Under the pieces are notes generated by a model, which was not told the DNA's origin, ran no database searches, and worked only from the letters and a program-made list of their open reading frames with translations. A DNA stretch of 38,359 bases from an uncultured Desulfovibrio sp. Lineage in GTDB: Bacteria; Desulfobacterota; Desulfovibrionia; Desulfovibrionales; Desulfovibrionaceae. Location: NCBI GenBank assembly GCA_944327295.1, contig CALVHF010000161.1:1-38359 (forward strand). The letters are read 5' to 3'. Shown piece by piece: positions 24,740 to 33,555 of this stretch (within the stretch, counting starts at the first letter, position 1; the number at the start of each line of letters is the position of its first letter). A program made the translations under genes and the position numbers.

Positions 24740-25846
24740 GAGTATTCCGGCCGCAAGAATGCGGCCCATGTCATCAGAGATGGCGGCTACCTGTCCTGGC
24801 GCGGACAGAGATGTGGCCTTTTTGCAGAACACATCAAGGCCTTCGCCTGTCAGGCGCACCTCTGCCTCCATGGGGGCCTGCCTGTAGCGAAGGCGCACGG
24901 TGCAGCGCCTTGGCAGCTCGTCTTTTGCTATCATCCAGTTGATGTCTTCAATACGGGCTCTGGTGACCTGGGTATGCTGCCTGCTGCCCACGGTCAGGAC
25001 ATTGGCAGCCCTGTCCTTGGCAAGAACGTAGAGCGGCTCCTTCCAGGCAACGCCAAGGCCCCGGCGCTGGCCTTCCGTGTACTGCCATAGGCCCTGATGT
25101 CGGCCCACGACCTGGCCCGAATCCACTTCCACGATGTTTCCCTCGGAAAGAGCCCAGGCTCTGTCCGCAAAGCCCGCAAGAAAATCTCTGTAGCCCTGCT
25201 GTGTCGGAGGCACAAAGCAGATTTCCTGGCTCTCTCCTGGTGCAGGCACGCTCAGCCCTTTTTCGGCCACAAGGCCGCGGACTTCTTCCTTGGTCAGGTC
25301 CTCCAGGGGAAAGGCCACTCTGGAAAGGATCGCCCTTGGCACAAGGCCAAGAAAGTAGGATTGATCCTTGGCCGTATCGCGGGCGCGCCCAAGCATGGGG
25401 GCAGACCCTGCATAGGGGTGTGCCCGGTCAAGATGGGCATAGTGTCCGGTTATGAGCGCCTGTGCCCCAAGCCCCAGGGCCCCTTCCAGGATGGCGCCAA
25501 ACTTGATGGCCCTGTTGCAAAGGGCACAGGGATTGGGGGTAAGACCTTGCAGATAGGCCCTGGCAAAGGGCACAATGACAGAGTCGCGAAAGCGCTTTTG
25601 CAGATCCAGCAGATGGAAGTTTGCTCCAATGCGCGCGCAGAGAGCGGCCAGAGCCTCGATGGTCTTCTCCTCCTGTCGGAGGCGCTCGGGCGTCTCTGGA
25701 ACGAAGAGCCGTGCGTGCACGGCCAGGACGGGCCTTTTGGTCTGCAGGCAGAGCAGAAGGGCGCAGAGGGAATCCACACCGCCGGAAACGGCAACTGCCA
25801 GAGGTCCCTCTGGCAGCTGCTCGGAAAAGGAAACAGGATCAAACAT
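24725..25846 (-). CDS. mnmA: tRNA-specific 2-thiouridylase
   Basis: This 373-residue protein has the PP-loop SGGVDS (21-26), the catalytic NPCALCN (Cys107) and the second cysteine in ESQEICFVPP (Cys210), plus the usual ITGHYAHLD, KDQSYFLG and GQRRGLGVAW motifs. It puts the s2 modification on U34 of tRNA-Lys/Glu/Gln using sulfur relayed from a desulfurase. The N-terminus is somewhat divergent (MFDPVSFSEQLPEGPLAVAV) but complete. It starts 4 bp after the ABC ATPase stop, so it is the last gene of that transcript. Confidence 0.95.
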   Translation of the reverse strand: MFDPVSFSEQLPEGPLAVAVSGGVDSLCALLLCLQTKRPVLAVHARLFVPETPERLRQEEKTIEALAALCARIGANFHLLDLQKRFRDSVIVPFARAYLQGLTPNPCALCNRAIKFGAILEGALGLGAQALITGHYAHLDRAHPYAGSAPMLGRARDTAKDQSYFLGLVPRAILSRVAFPLEDLTKEEVRGLVAEKGLSVPAPGESQEICFVPPTQQGYRDFLAGFADRAWALSEGNIVEVDSGQVVGRHQGLWQYTEGQRRGLGVAWKEPLYVLAKDRAANVLTVGSRQHTQVTRARIEDINWMIAKDELPRRCTVRLRYRQAPMEAEVRLTGEGLDVFCKKATSLSAPGQVAAISDDMGRILAAGILKKLA

Positions 25847-25849
25847 GAA

Positions 25850-26623
25850 TCAGAGAATCTGTTCCAGAAATTGCTTGAGGCGCGGGTGCCGCGGTGAGGA
25901 GAACATGCGCTCCGGCGGTCCCTGCTCCAGAATTTGCCCGTGATCCATGAAGATGATGCGGTCGGCCACCATCTTGGCAAAGCCCATTTCGTGGGTCACG
26001 CAGCACATGGTCATGCCTTCTTCGGCAAGACTCACCATGACGTCGAGCACTTCGCCCACCATTTCCGGGTCCAGGGCCGAGGTTGGTTCGTCAAAGAGCA
26101 TGATGGTGGGCTGCATGGCCAGGGCCCTGGCTATGGCCACACGCTGCTGCTGACCACCGGACAGCATGGAGGGGTAGACCGTGGCCTTGTCCGAAATGCC
26201 CACCTTCTGCAGAAGTTGGAGGGCTCGGGCCTCGGCATCCACCTTGCTCATGCCGAGCAGGGTGCGCGGCGCCATGGTCAGATTCTGCAGGACCGTCTTG
26301 TGCGGAAAGAGGTTGAACTGCTGGAAGACCATGCCCACGTTGCGGCGCAGCCTGTTGAGCTCGTGCTCGCGGCAGTGGGAAATGTCCTGGCCAAGAATGG
26401 AGATAGAGCCCTTGTCTATGCTTTCCAGCCTGTTGATGGACCGCAGCAGGGTGGATTTGCCCGACCCCGAGGGTCCTATGATGACAACACGTTCCTTGGG
26501 CTGAACATTGACACTGACATCCTGCAGTGCAGCAAGCGGCCCGAAGAACTTCCAGACATGGGAAATCTCGATGATGGGCTTGTCTTCCCGGGGCTCGGCA
26601 ATACTCTTACTTTCTTCGGTCAT
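25850..26623 (-). CDS. Polar amino-acid ABC transporter ATPase
   Basis: This 257-residue ATPase has Walker A GPSGSGKS (50-57), Q-loop [11 protein letters not shown], signature LSGGQQQR, Walker B IMLFDEP and switch His in [10 protein letters not shown]. The FPHKTVLQN and THEMGFA segments are typical of GlnQ-type importers. Its start overlaps the permease end by 17 bp, and mnmA follows 3 bp after its stop. Confidence 0.95.
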   Translation of the reverse strand: MTEESKSIAEPREDKPIIEISHVWKFFGPLAALQDVSVNVQPKERVVIIGPSGSGKSTLLRSINRLESIDKGSISILGQDISHCREHELNRLRRNVGMVFQQFNLFPHKTVLQNLTMAPRTLLGMSKVDAEARALQLLQKVGISDKATVYPSMLSGGQQQRVAIARALAMQPTIMLFDEPTSALDPEMVGEVLDVMVSLAEEGMTMCCVTHEMGFAKMVADRIIFMDHGQILEQGPPERMFSSPRHPRLKQFLEQIL

Positions 26624-27425
26624 AGTAGTTCAACCTGGATTCCATGATGGCAACACATTTGGAAAGAAGCAGGGTTATGATAAGATAGACCAGTGCGACA
26701 ATGGTATAGGTCTCGAAATACAGATAGGTCTTTGCGGCAAAGCTGCGGCCTCTCTGCATAAGGTCCGGCATGGCCATGACGGACACAAGGGAGGTATCCT
26801 TGAGCATGGCTATGCATTCGTTGCCCACGGGCGGCAGGATGGTGCGCCAGGCTTGAGGCAGAATGACGTAGAACATGGTCTGGAAGCGGTTGAAGCCCAG
26901 GGAACGGGCGGCTTCGGTCTGTCCGCGGGGGATGGCCATGATGCCGGCCCTGAAGACTTCGCCCATGTAGGCGCCGTAGCAGAAGCTGATGGCGACAACG
27001 GCACTGGTCAGGCTGGAGACCTGCAGAAATTTGGACAGGGCATAGTAGATGTAGAAAATCTGCACGAGCAGGGGAATGCCGCGAATGATTTCCACATAGG
27101 TGGACGCCGTGAGGTTGATGAAACTGTTGCGGGAGATGCGGCCAAGACCCGTGATCAGTCCCATGGGGACGGCACAGCAGATGGCCAGGGCCGTGACTTC
27201 AAAGGTGACCAGGATACCGTCTGGAAGGAAGGTCAGGACATCAAGATAGGGTTCCGGCCACATCCAGCACAGGAACATCAGCGTGAAGATGGCACCGCAC
27301 AGGGAAATGGACCAGGCGGAGATGAGCCGCTTGCTCCATGGCTTGGGGATGAGGGGCCCTTCCGTCACCAGGATGATGTTGCCTTGGCTCTCCTTTTCTA
27401 CATGCTTTTCGGATTCATCAGGCAT
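26607..27425 (-). CDS. Polar amino-acid ABC transporter permease
   Basis: ATG 27425 (GGAAAAG upstream) gives 272 residues, with a charged N-terminal tail of about 35 residues, then five hydrophobic segments of the His/Glu/Gln/Arg permease family. Motifs include [20 protein letters not shown], the EAA loop [20 protein letters not shown] and [10 protein letters not shown] longer frame to 27497 is open but lacks a good site. It works with the ATPase downstream and the binding protein upstream; a 360-bp gap with a hairpin separates it from the latter. Confidence 0.93.
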   Translation of the reverse strand: MPDESEKHVEKESQGNIILVTEGPLIPKPWSKRLISAWSISLCGAIFTLMFLCWMWPEPYLDVLTFLPDGILVTFEVTALAICCAVPMGLITGLGRISRNSFINLTASTYVEIIRGIPLLVQIFYIYYALSKFLQVSSLTSAVVAISFCYGAYMGEVFRAGIMAIPRGQTEAARSLGFNRFQTMFYVILPQAWRTILPPVGNECIAMLKDTSLVSVMAMPDLMQRGRSFAAKTYLYFETYTIVALVYLIITLLLSKCVAIMESRLNYYDRRK

Positions 27426-27785
27426 AGCTTTTCCAAATAGCGTTTTGCTGGATTGGGCTGCACAGGCAGCACGGTTTCTTGCCATTGACAGACGCAACTA
27501 CTTCATTGCCGGCCCTGAAAAGGCAAGGAGTTTGTGGCCGGCTGGGCGGAGAGCGCAAGGAGGAGTGTCTGTGTGTCCCTATTCCCGGTTCTGTCCGCAG
27601 GAGGCCCTTGGGGCTCGCAGGGACAGGGCTGACTCTCTGAAGCAGATTTGTATGGACAATGGCGCATCATCAGGCATGGGGCTTGATGATACGCCAGATT
27701 TTGCTTGAAAAAACGAAGTGTTCCGGAAGAGCGTGCTTTCGGGCGAGGTTCTTCCGGAATGGTATAGCATCCGAATGTGTCAGAA
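27426..27785. other. Gap between binding-protein and permease genes
   Basis: This 360-bp interval holds an inverted repeat, TTCCGGAAGA (27721-27730) with TCTTCCGGAA (27750-27759), 27 bp past the binding-protein stop on the minus strand. Such a structure often lets the binding protein be made in excess. No gene is visible in the rest. Confidence 0.5.
27721..27759 (-). terminator. Intercistronic hairpin after binding-protein gene
   Basis: Perfect 10-bp stem TTCCGGAAGA/TCTTCCGGAA. On the minus strand a run of six T comes 8 nt beyond it. Likely a partial terminator or mRNA-stabilising element. Confidence 0.5.
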
Positions 27786-28535
27786 CTACTTCAGACCGCC
27801 GAGATGTTCCTGCACCACGCGATCATAGCCGCCATTTTCCCTGACGAGCTTGATGCCCTGGTTCAGCTTCTGCAGCAGTTCCTTGTTGCCCTTCTTCACC
27901 ACAAAGCCGTACTGCTCAGGCTGGCCGAACTGCATGGCAATGCGCAGCTTGTTTTCGTAGTCCTTCTTCTTGTTGAGGTAGTAGAGGGCCACGGGGCTGT
28001 CACAGGCAACGGCATCGATACGGCCGTTCACCATATCCTCAAGAGCAAGACCCACGTCGTCGTATTCGCGGATCACGGCGCCGACCTTGAGCTTTTCCAG
28101 GGCCATGATGGAGCTGTTGCCAATCTGGCCGCCGACCGTCTTGCCCTTGAGCTCTTCAGGCTTGCTTAGCTTGGAGCTGGCCGGGGTGAGGATGGTGGGA
28201 TAGAGATCAAAGTACGGATCGCTGATATCAAAGGCCTTGGCGCGTTCCGGGGTGATGCTCACTGCTGCGGCAACAATGTCGTACTTGCCAGCAGCCACAC
28301 CGGCAAAGATGCCGTCCCAGGCAATGTTCTGCACTTCGACTTCAAAACCGCAGGCCTTTGCGATTTCCTTGATAAGCGAAGGGTCAAAGCCTACAGGCTG
28401 CTTGTTGTCGTCCAGATATTCCATCGGGGGGAAGGTGCAGTCTGTGGCAACAATGTACTTTTCTGCAGCAACAGCCTGGGATCCAACGCTGAGCAGGAAG
28501 ACTGCCAGCAGGGGAAGAAGGAGTTTTTTAAGCAT
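27786..28535 (-). CDS. Periplasmic amino-acid-binding protein
   Basis: ATG 28535 (GGAGG 5 nt upstream) gives 249 residues with a signal peptide MLKKLLLPLLAVFLLSVGSQ then AVA/AEKY. The mature protein has the SBP_bac_3 signature: VATDCTFPPMEYLDDNKQPV, GFDPSLIKEIAKACG, WDGIFAGVAAGKYDIVAAAV, and DAVACDSPVALYYL. This delivers polar amino acids or similar ligands to the permease encoded downstream. A promoter (28574-28602) fits directly upstream. Confidence 0.94.
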   Translation of the reverse strand: MLKKLLLPLLAVFLLSVGSQAVAAEKYIVATDCTFPPMEYLDDNKQPVGFDPSLIKEIAKACGFEVEVQNIAWDGIFAGVAAGKYDIVAAAVSITPERAKAFDISDPYFDLYPTILTPASSKLSKPEELKGKTVGGQIGNSSIMALEKLKVGAVIREYDDVGLALEDMVNGRIDAVACDSPVALYYLNKKKDYENKLRIAMQFGQPEQYGFVVKKGNKELLQKLNQGIKLVRENGGYDRVVQEHLGGLK

Positions 28536-28990
28536 GTGAACCTCCGTGAATAAGGTAGAAAACATGTCCTAACAGTGTAGACTCCCCCATGCCTTGGGTC
28601 AAGGAAAGATCCGGCCGGAACGGGTGCGCACTGCATTGTTGAGGCGTTTTTTTGCTTCCTGTCCCTGCGCGCTTCCCTCGAGGCCGTGTGAAGGCTTCAC
28701 AAGGGGCCCTCTCTCGGATATTGTCACACAGCCCCGCACTCTGTCCCCCGGCCCCAGGACCATGCAGGCATGCGTCCTTCCTGCTGTCAGGGCCGGCATT
28801 GCGGGCATGCCCCTTTTTCCCCGTCCGGGAGTCTCTTTGGGCCCTGCACCCTTTTGTGCGGTGCCCTTGTGTCCCTGATTTCGGGAGAAGAAGGTTTCCA
28901 TCGAAAAGAACAGAATCGTTTCATCCCTAAAAATACCACGGAGGCAGCGTTTCCCCTGTACAAAAAGAACACAGGGAACTGCTGAAAGTT
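28536..28990. other. Divergent intergenic region between binding protein and rfbF
   Basis: These 455 bp hold the binding-protein promoter at the left end. I could not identify a clear plus-strand promoter for rfbF. No gene or RNA structure stands out. Confidence 0.4.
28574..28602 (-). promoter_or_regulatory. Probable sigma70 promoter of the ABC importer operon
   Basis: On the minus strand TTGACC (28602-28597), a 17-bp spacer and TACACT (28579-28574) give a good sigma70 match, about 32 nt before the ATG of the binding protein. Confidence 0.6.
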
Positions 28991-29764
28991 ATGAAAGTCA
29001 TCATCATGTGCGGCGGCAAGGGTACAAGGCTGCGCGAAGAAACAGCCATCAAGCCCAAGCCCATGGTTGAAATAGGCGGCAAGCCCATACTGTGGCATAT
29101 CATGCACATCTACAGCCGTTTCGGCTTCAATGATTTTATACTCCCTCTGGGCTACAAGGGCGAGGTCATCAAGCAGTACTTTGCCGACTATCACCGCAGG
29201 CATACCAACTTTACGGTGTCCCTGAAGACCGGTGACATCATCACGGACAAGAGCGACATCGAGGACTGGCGTGTCACGCTCTGCGACACGGGCGAGGAGA
29301 CCCTCAAGGGCGCCCGTCTCAAGCGCGTGGCCAAATATATTGATACGGACCGCTTCATGGTGACCTATGGCGACGGCGTGTCGGACATCGACATCAATGC
29401 CCTCATCTATTTCCACGAGGAATCCGGCTGCATAGGCACCTTTACCGGCGTGCGCATGCCCTGCCGCTTCGGGGCCGTGCGGACCGACGATGCGGGCAAG
29501 ATCCTCTCCTGGGAGGAAAAGCCCGTGCTCAACGAGTACATCAACTGCGGTTTCTTTGTCTTCAAGCGCGAATTCCTGGACTATTTGAGCGAGGACGAAT
29601 CCTGCGACCTGGAGAAGGAGCCTCTGCAGCGCTTGGCTGCCGAGGGGCAGCTCTCCATGTACCCCCACCCCGGTCAGTGGCAGTGCATGGACACCCTGCG
29701 GGACAGTCTGCTGCTCAACGAACTGTGGAATTCCGGCAAAGCCTTCTGGACAGGAGAGAAGTAG
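28991..29764 (+). CDS. rfbF: Glucose-1-phosphate cytidylyltransferase
   Basis: The 257-residue product begins MKVIIMCGGKGTRLREETAI, the nucleotidyltransferase signature, with KPKPMVEIGGKPILWHIMH, VTYGDGVSDIDI (metal Asp) and the RfbF-typical GTFTGVRMPCRFGAV and INCGFFVFKREFLDYL. It makes CDP-glucose from CTP and glucose-1-phosphate, the entry step to CDP-deoxysugars of O-antigen or other glycans. It is first in a plus-strand operon with rfbG 3 bp downstream. Confidence 0.94.
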   Translation: MKVIIMCGGKGTRLREETAIKPKPMVEIGGKPILWHIMHIYSRFGFNDFILPLGYKGEVIKQYFADYHRRHTNFTVSLKTGDIITDKSDIEDWRVTLCDTGEETLKGARLKRVAKYIDTDRFMVTYGDGVSDIDINALIYFHEESGCIGTFTGVRMPCRFGAVRTDDAGKILSWEEKPVLNEYINCGFFVFKREFLDYLSEDESCDLEKEPLQRLAAEGQLSMYPHPGQWQCMDTLRDSLLLNELWNSGKAFWTGEK

Positions 29765-29767
29765 CGC

Positions 29768-30898
29768 ATGTTTCACAATGTCTACAAGGGCAAACGCGTC
29801 TTTGTCACGGGACACACGGGGTTCAAGGGCTCCTGGCTCTGTGCCTGGCTGCTGAGCCTGGGTGCCGAGGTCACGGGCTATTCCAGGGACATTCCCACCC
29901 AGCCCTCCCACTTTGAAGCCATGCACCTTGGCGAGCACATTCGCGATCTGCGCGGAGATGTGTGCGACAGGGATCGTCTTGTGGCGGCCATGCAGGAGGC
30001 CAAGCCAGACATCGTCTTCCATCTGGCAGCCCAGGCCCTGGTGCGTCTGTCCTATGACAGGCCCGTGGAAACCTTCGAGGCCAATGTGCTTGGCACCCTC
30101 AATGTGCTTGAGGCCGTGCGCAGTACCCCGTCCGTGCAGTCCCTGGTACTCATTACCTCGGACAAATGCTACCGTAACGACGAGCAGGTCTGGGGCTACA
30201 GGGAAAACGACCACCTGGGCGGCTTTGATCCCTATTCCGCCTCCAAGGGCTGCGCCGAGATAGTGGCCCATTCCTATTTCAAGAGCTTTTTCGCACACAA
30301 TGGCCCTGCCTGCGCCACGGTGCGCGCAGGCAATGTCATAGGCGGCGGCGACTGGGCCCTGGACCGCATTGTGCCCGACTGTGCCAGAGCCTGGGCGAAG
30401 GGCGAAGCCGTGCGCATCCGCAGCCCCCATGCAACCCGTCCCTGGCAGCTTGTTCTGGAACCCTTGTCCGGTTATCTGTGGCTGGGCGCCCTGCTCTGCG
30501 AAAAGGGTGTCAGCCGTCCCTTCGAGCTCTCTGGCGAGGCCTACAACTTTGGTCCCGGCGCCGAGGTGAACAATCCGGTGAGCGACGTGGTCCGCGGACT
30601 TGCCAGGCACTGGCCCGACTTTGCCAGCGAGATGGACGAGAGCGAACAGGTGACCCGCAAGGAATGCACCCTGCTCAAGCTCTGCTGTGACAAGGCCTTG
30701 GCCTATCTCGGCTGGAAGGCCACGCTGAACTTCGAGGAAACCATACGCTACACGGCCGAATGGTATCAGCGCTACTACCGTGGCGGCGGCAGGGACGAGA
30801 GCATGCTCTCTTATACCCTGGGCCAGATTTCGGCCTATGCCAATGCGGCCGCCATGCGCGATCAGGTCTGGGTCGGTCAGGAGGCAGATCGTTCATGA
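29768..30898 (+). CDS. rfbG: CDP-glucose 4,6-dehydratase
   Basis: The 376-residue short-chain dehydrogenase has the NAD-binding TGHTGFKG (14-21), the active-site TSD (130-132) and YSASK (Tyr156, Lys160), and the RfbG-typical GYSRDIPTQPSHF and PHATRPWQLVLEPLSGYL. It converts CDP-glucose to CDP-4-keto-6-deoxyglucose. An AGGAG within the end of rfbF serves the start. Its TGA overlaps the next ATG (ATGA). Confidence 0.95.
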   Translation: MFHNVYKGKRVFVTGHTGFKGSWLCAWLLSLGAEVTGYSRDIPTQPSHFEAMHLGEHIRDLRGDVCDRDRLVAAMQEAKPDIVFHLAAQALVRLSYDRPVETFEANVLGTLNVLEAVRSTPSVQSLVLITSDKCYRNDEQVWGYRENDHLGGFDPYSASKGCAEIVAHSYFKSFFAHNGPACATVRAGNVIGGGDWALDRIVPDCARAWAKGEAVRIRSPHATRPWQLVLEPLSGYLWLGALLCEKGVSRPFELSGEAYNFGPGAEVNNPVSDVVRGLARHWPDFASEMDESEQVTRKECTLLKLCCDKALAYLGWKATLNFEETIRYTAEWYQRYYRGGGRDESMLSYTLGQISAYANAAAMRDQVWVGQEADRS

Positions 30899-31404
30899 GC
30901 GAGGGCACAGTGCACGCAACCACCATCATTGGTGCGGACTATATTGATTTGAAGGTCATAGACACGCCAGGCGGTGCTGTCCTACACATGCTGCGTCCTG
31001 CCCTCGGCCTTCTGATCGGTCAGGAAGGCTTGATGCATGTGGGCGAAGTCTACTTTTCCGAAGTCCTGCCCGGTGCCGTCAAGGCATGGAAGCGCCATGC
31101 GCGGCAGACACAGCACTTTGCCGTGCCTGCGGGCAGGCTCGGTATTGTCCTCTACGATGCCCGCGACTCCTCCCTGACTAGGGGGGGTGTGCAGAAGCTT
31201 GTCCTGGGACGGCGTGATACCTATGCCCTTTTGCGCATACCCTGCGGTGTCTGGTACGGCTTTACCGCGCTCGGGGAAGCGCCTGCCCTCATCTGCAATG
31301 TCACGGATCTGCCCCATGACCCCGAAGAAGGGGAGAAGATGGATCCTGCCAGCGACAGGGCTCGTGCCATTCCCTTCAGCTGGAAGCATCCCGACTTTGC
31401 CTGA
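30895..31404 (+). CDS. RmlC-like cupin, likely nucleotide-sugar 3,5-epimerase
   Basis: The 169-residue product starts at ATG 30895, overlapping the rfbG stop by 4 nt, with AGGAGG about 9 nt upstream. It follows the dTDP-4-dehydrorhamnose 3,5-epimerase pattern: GEVYFSEVLPGAVKAWKRHA, TQHFAVPAGRLGIVLYDARD, and LLRIPCGVWYGFTALGEAPALICN with DLPHDPEE. In this operon its substrate is more likely the CDP-4-keto-6-deoxysugar than a dTDP sugar. The His of KRHARQTQHF is a candidate catalytic base. Confidence 0.85.
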   Translation: MSEGTVHATTIIGADYIDLKVIDTPGGAVLHMLRPALGLLIGQEGLMHVGEVYFSEVLPGAVKAWKRHARQTQHFAVPAGRLGIVLYDARDSSLTRGGVQKLVLGRRDTYALLRIPCGVWYGFTALGEAPALICNVTDLPHDPEEGEKMDPASDRARAIPFSWKHPDFA

Positions 31405-31433
31405 TTGTTGTCGTACAAGGAGAAGAATACAAA

Positions 31434-32417
31434 ATGGATGCCGGCGAACTGTTCACCAGGGCCCTGGCTGGCAGACCCGAGTCTGCCCCGCAAAGAACCT
31501 GGAAAATGCTTGCCAGAGCCTGGTGGCGTGCCTGCAGGCCACCCTTTTTCATCACTGCGGCCATTCCTGTCTGCGTGGGCCTGGCCTTTGTCATGCGCAC
31601 AGGCCACCCGCTGGACGCATCCCTCTGGCTGCGCTTTACAGGTCTCCTGCTGGGCTGCTTTTTCGGACTCACCATAGCCAATCTGGCCAACGAGCTCTTT
31701 GACTATGTGCTGGGCGTGGACGACCGGGAAGAGAGTATAGGCGGAACCGGCGTCATTCAGAGCGGCCTCATTTCCTGCCGCGAGCTCTTCCTTGGCGTGT
31801 GCCTCTTTGTGGTGCTCACCCTGGCCGTGGGGCTTGGCCTTGTGGCCAGCCTGCCGGCGGACCTGCGGCCCGTGCTCATCCTCCTGACCCTTTTTGCCGT
31901 GGCTTCGGCCGTCTTCTATGTGGCCCCGCCCATACGCTACGGACACAAGGGCCTTGGCGAGGTCATGGTGGGCATCAACATGGGCTTCATCATCGTGGGC
32001 GCCTCGGCCACCATTCTCTCCCAGACCTTTGACATCCGTTCCCTGGCCGTTGCCGTGCCGGTGGTGGGCATGGTCGCAGGCATTCTCTACTATCAGAGCC
32101 TGCCGGAAATTGAGACCGACCGATCTGCAGGCAAGATCACCCTGGCCAACATCCTGGGCAAGGACCATGCGCTCCTTGTCTTCAGGCTGTGGTGGCCGGC
32201 CATCTGGCTGTCCATGGGCAATCTCTGGCTGTGCGGGCTGGCCGGCTGGCCCGTGATCTTCTGCCTTGTGGCCGTGCCCCTGTGGTGGAAGGCCCAGTGC
32301 CTCATAGCCGAGCGCGGGGACGGCGACTGGATCCCCCTTGATGCCCACGGCTATCTGGTACGCCTGTGCTACCTCATCTCCGGTGCAGCACTCATCTCCG
32401 GAGTGGCCTGGCATTAG
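31434..32417 (+). CDS. UbiA-family prenyltransferase (MenA/MqnP-like)
   Basis: The 327-residue membrane protein has about eight or nine membrane segments. The first Asp-rich motif is NELFDYVLGVDDREE (86-100) and the second is LPEIETDRSAGKITLANILG (about 222-241), both in MenA-like form. Such enzymes attach a polyprenyl chain to an aromatic acid in quinone synthesis. Menaquinone (classical or futalosine route) is likely, but the window has no other men or mqn gene. AAGGAGA lies about 11 nt upstream. It follows the epimerase by 29 bp, so transcription may be shared. Confidence 0.82.
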   Translation: MDAGELFTRALAGRPESAPQRTWKMLARAWWRACRPPFFITAAIPVCVGLAFVMRTGHPLDASLWLRFTGLLLGCFFGLTIANLANELFDYVLGVDDREESIGGTGVIQSGLISCRELFLGVCLFVVLTLAVGLGLVASLPADLRPVLILLTLFAVASAVFYVAPPIRYGHKGLGEVMVGINMGFIIVGASATILSQTFDIRSLAVAVPVVGMVAGILYYQSLPEIETDRSAGKITLANILGKDHALLVFRLWWPAIWLSMGNLWLCGLAGWPVIFCLVAVPLWWKAQCLIAERGDGDWIPLDAHGYLVRLCYLISGAALISGVAWH

Positions 32418-32440
32418 CAGCTCTTGTTCTTTCATGCCTT

Positions 32441-32492
32441 CATGCAAAAGCGCCCTGTGGAAAGATTTGTTTCCACAGGGCGCTTTTGCATG
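32441..32492. terminator. Long perfect hairpin between convergent genes
   Basis: A 23-bp perfect stem, from CATGCAAAAGCGCCCTG at its outer end, with a 6-nt loop (GATTTG). It lies between ubiA (+) and tauE (-) stops and probably ends both transcripts. The T content is inside the stem rather than after it. Confidence 0.7.
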
Positions 32493-32506
32493 GCTGGAGA
32501 TACAGG

Positions 32507-33259
32507 CTACAGGGAGGCCAGGCCCCTGATGATGCAGATGCCGCCGGCAACGGCAATGACGAAGAGCAGGATACGCCGGAACAGCGTCTGCGAGATGCGT
32601 TTTTCCAGGGGTAGGGCAACCACCATGCCAAGCACTGTGGCAGGCCCTCCGAAGAGCACATGGGCGAGAAGGTCCATGTTGTAGAGGCCTGCCGAAGCAT
32701 GGGCCACGCAGGTGATGAGGCAGGCAATGAGCGTGAAGACGTTCATGGAGCCCAGAGTCTCCAGCTGGCTCCAGCCGGCGTAGAGGGAGTAGATGGCCAC
32801 GGGCGGATTGCCAAAGGAAATGGAGGTATTGATAAAGCCTGAACAGAAGCCTGCCAGGCTGCCCGAGAGCAGGGTATCTCCCCTGGGCGTCGTGACGGCG
32901 TGGAAAAACTGCCACAGCACAAAGAGCACCATGATTATGCCAGCGGCGAGCTGCAGGACTGAAGTTGGGAGCACGAGCAGGATAGCAAGGCCTGCCAGGG
33001 AGCCTGGCAGGGCGCCGATGATCAGGAACTTCAGTGCCTGCCAGCGGGTGTGCCGCCAGAAGACCCAGGCTGTGGAGGCGGAAATGATGGCCACGCAGAC
33101 GCAGGTGGCAGGGACAAGGGTGTGCGGATCCATGGATCCTGCCACGATGGGGAGGGCCACCATGGCAGCTCCCATGCCGCTAAGGCCGTTGACAAAACCG
33201 CCCAGAAACCAGGCAAGGGCAAAGAGCCAGAGGGAAAAATCGTCGAACATGGCAGACAC
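32507..33259 (-). CDS. TauE/SafE-family sulfite or organosulfonate exporter-like permease
   Basis: This 250-residue membrane protein has about eight segments and the family's GGFVNGLSGMGAAMVALPI start and GSLAGFCSGFINTSISFGNP repeat. The family exports anions such as sulfite or sulfonates; substrate here is unknown. GTG 33259 is favoured by AGG 6 nt upstream; ATG 33250 is possible. It is alone, between a hairpin and a terminator. Confidence 0.88.
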   Translation of the reverse strand: MSAMFDDFSLWLFALAWFLGGFVNGLSGMGAAMVALPIVAGSMDPHTLVPATCVCVAIISASTAWVFWRHTRWQALKFLIIGALPGSLAGLAILLVLPTSVLQLAAGIIMVLFVLWQFFHAVTTPRGDTLLSGSLAGFCSGFINTSISFGNPPVAIYSLYAGWSQLETLGSMNVFTLIACLITCVAHASAGLYNMDLLAHVLFGGPATVLGMVVALPLEKRISQTLFRRILLFVIAVAGGICIIRGLASL

Positions 33260-33300
33260 CGCAGCCTAGCAGGCAGGCTGGGACAAAAGGGGGAGACAGC

Positions 33301-33330
33301 AAAAAGGGCAGACGTACGCTGCCCTTTTTT
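33301..33330. terminator. Terminator after the TRAP operon
   Basis: AAAAAGGGCAG pairs perfectly with CTGCCCTTTTT around ACGTACG. T-runs exist on both strands. On the minus strand it ends read-through from the TRAP operon before tauE. Confidence 0.7.
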
Positions 33331-33397
33331 GAAACGCGTTTTGAAGGGGCCCAGGGGGAAAGGTCCGCTGCCTTTTCCTCTGGCCTGAGAGATGTGC

Positions 33398-33555
33398 CTA
33401 GGCCGTGTTGACAAAATCAAAATCCGACAGTGGCAACCGGCATATGCCGATATAAATGGGGCGTACCAACTTCCATTAGAGCTCACTGTTGCACCATGAC
33501 CCCGTCTGAAATCAGGCCAGATCAGGGCGACACCTAATTTGTCAACACGCCCTAG
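33398..33555. mobile_element. MITE-like element with IS-type ends
   Basis: The ends CTAGGCCGTGTTGACAAA and TTTGTCAACACGCCCTAG are inverted repeats with one mismatch. CTAG at both edges may be the duplicated target. The 158-bp element has no transposase frame I recognise. It abuts the dctQM stop codon, whose TAG lies within the right CTAG. An orphan end of the same kind is at 6304-6322. Confidence 0.65.
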
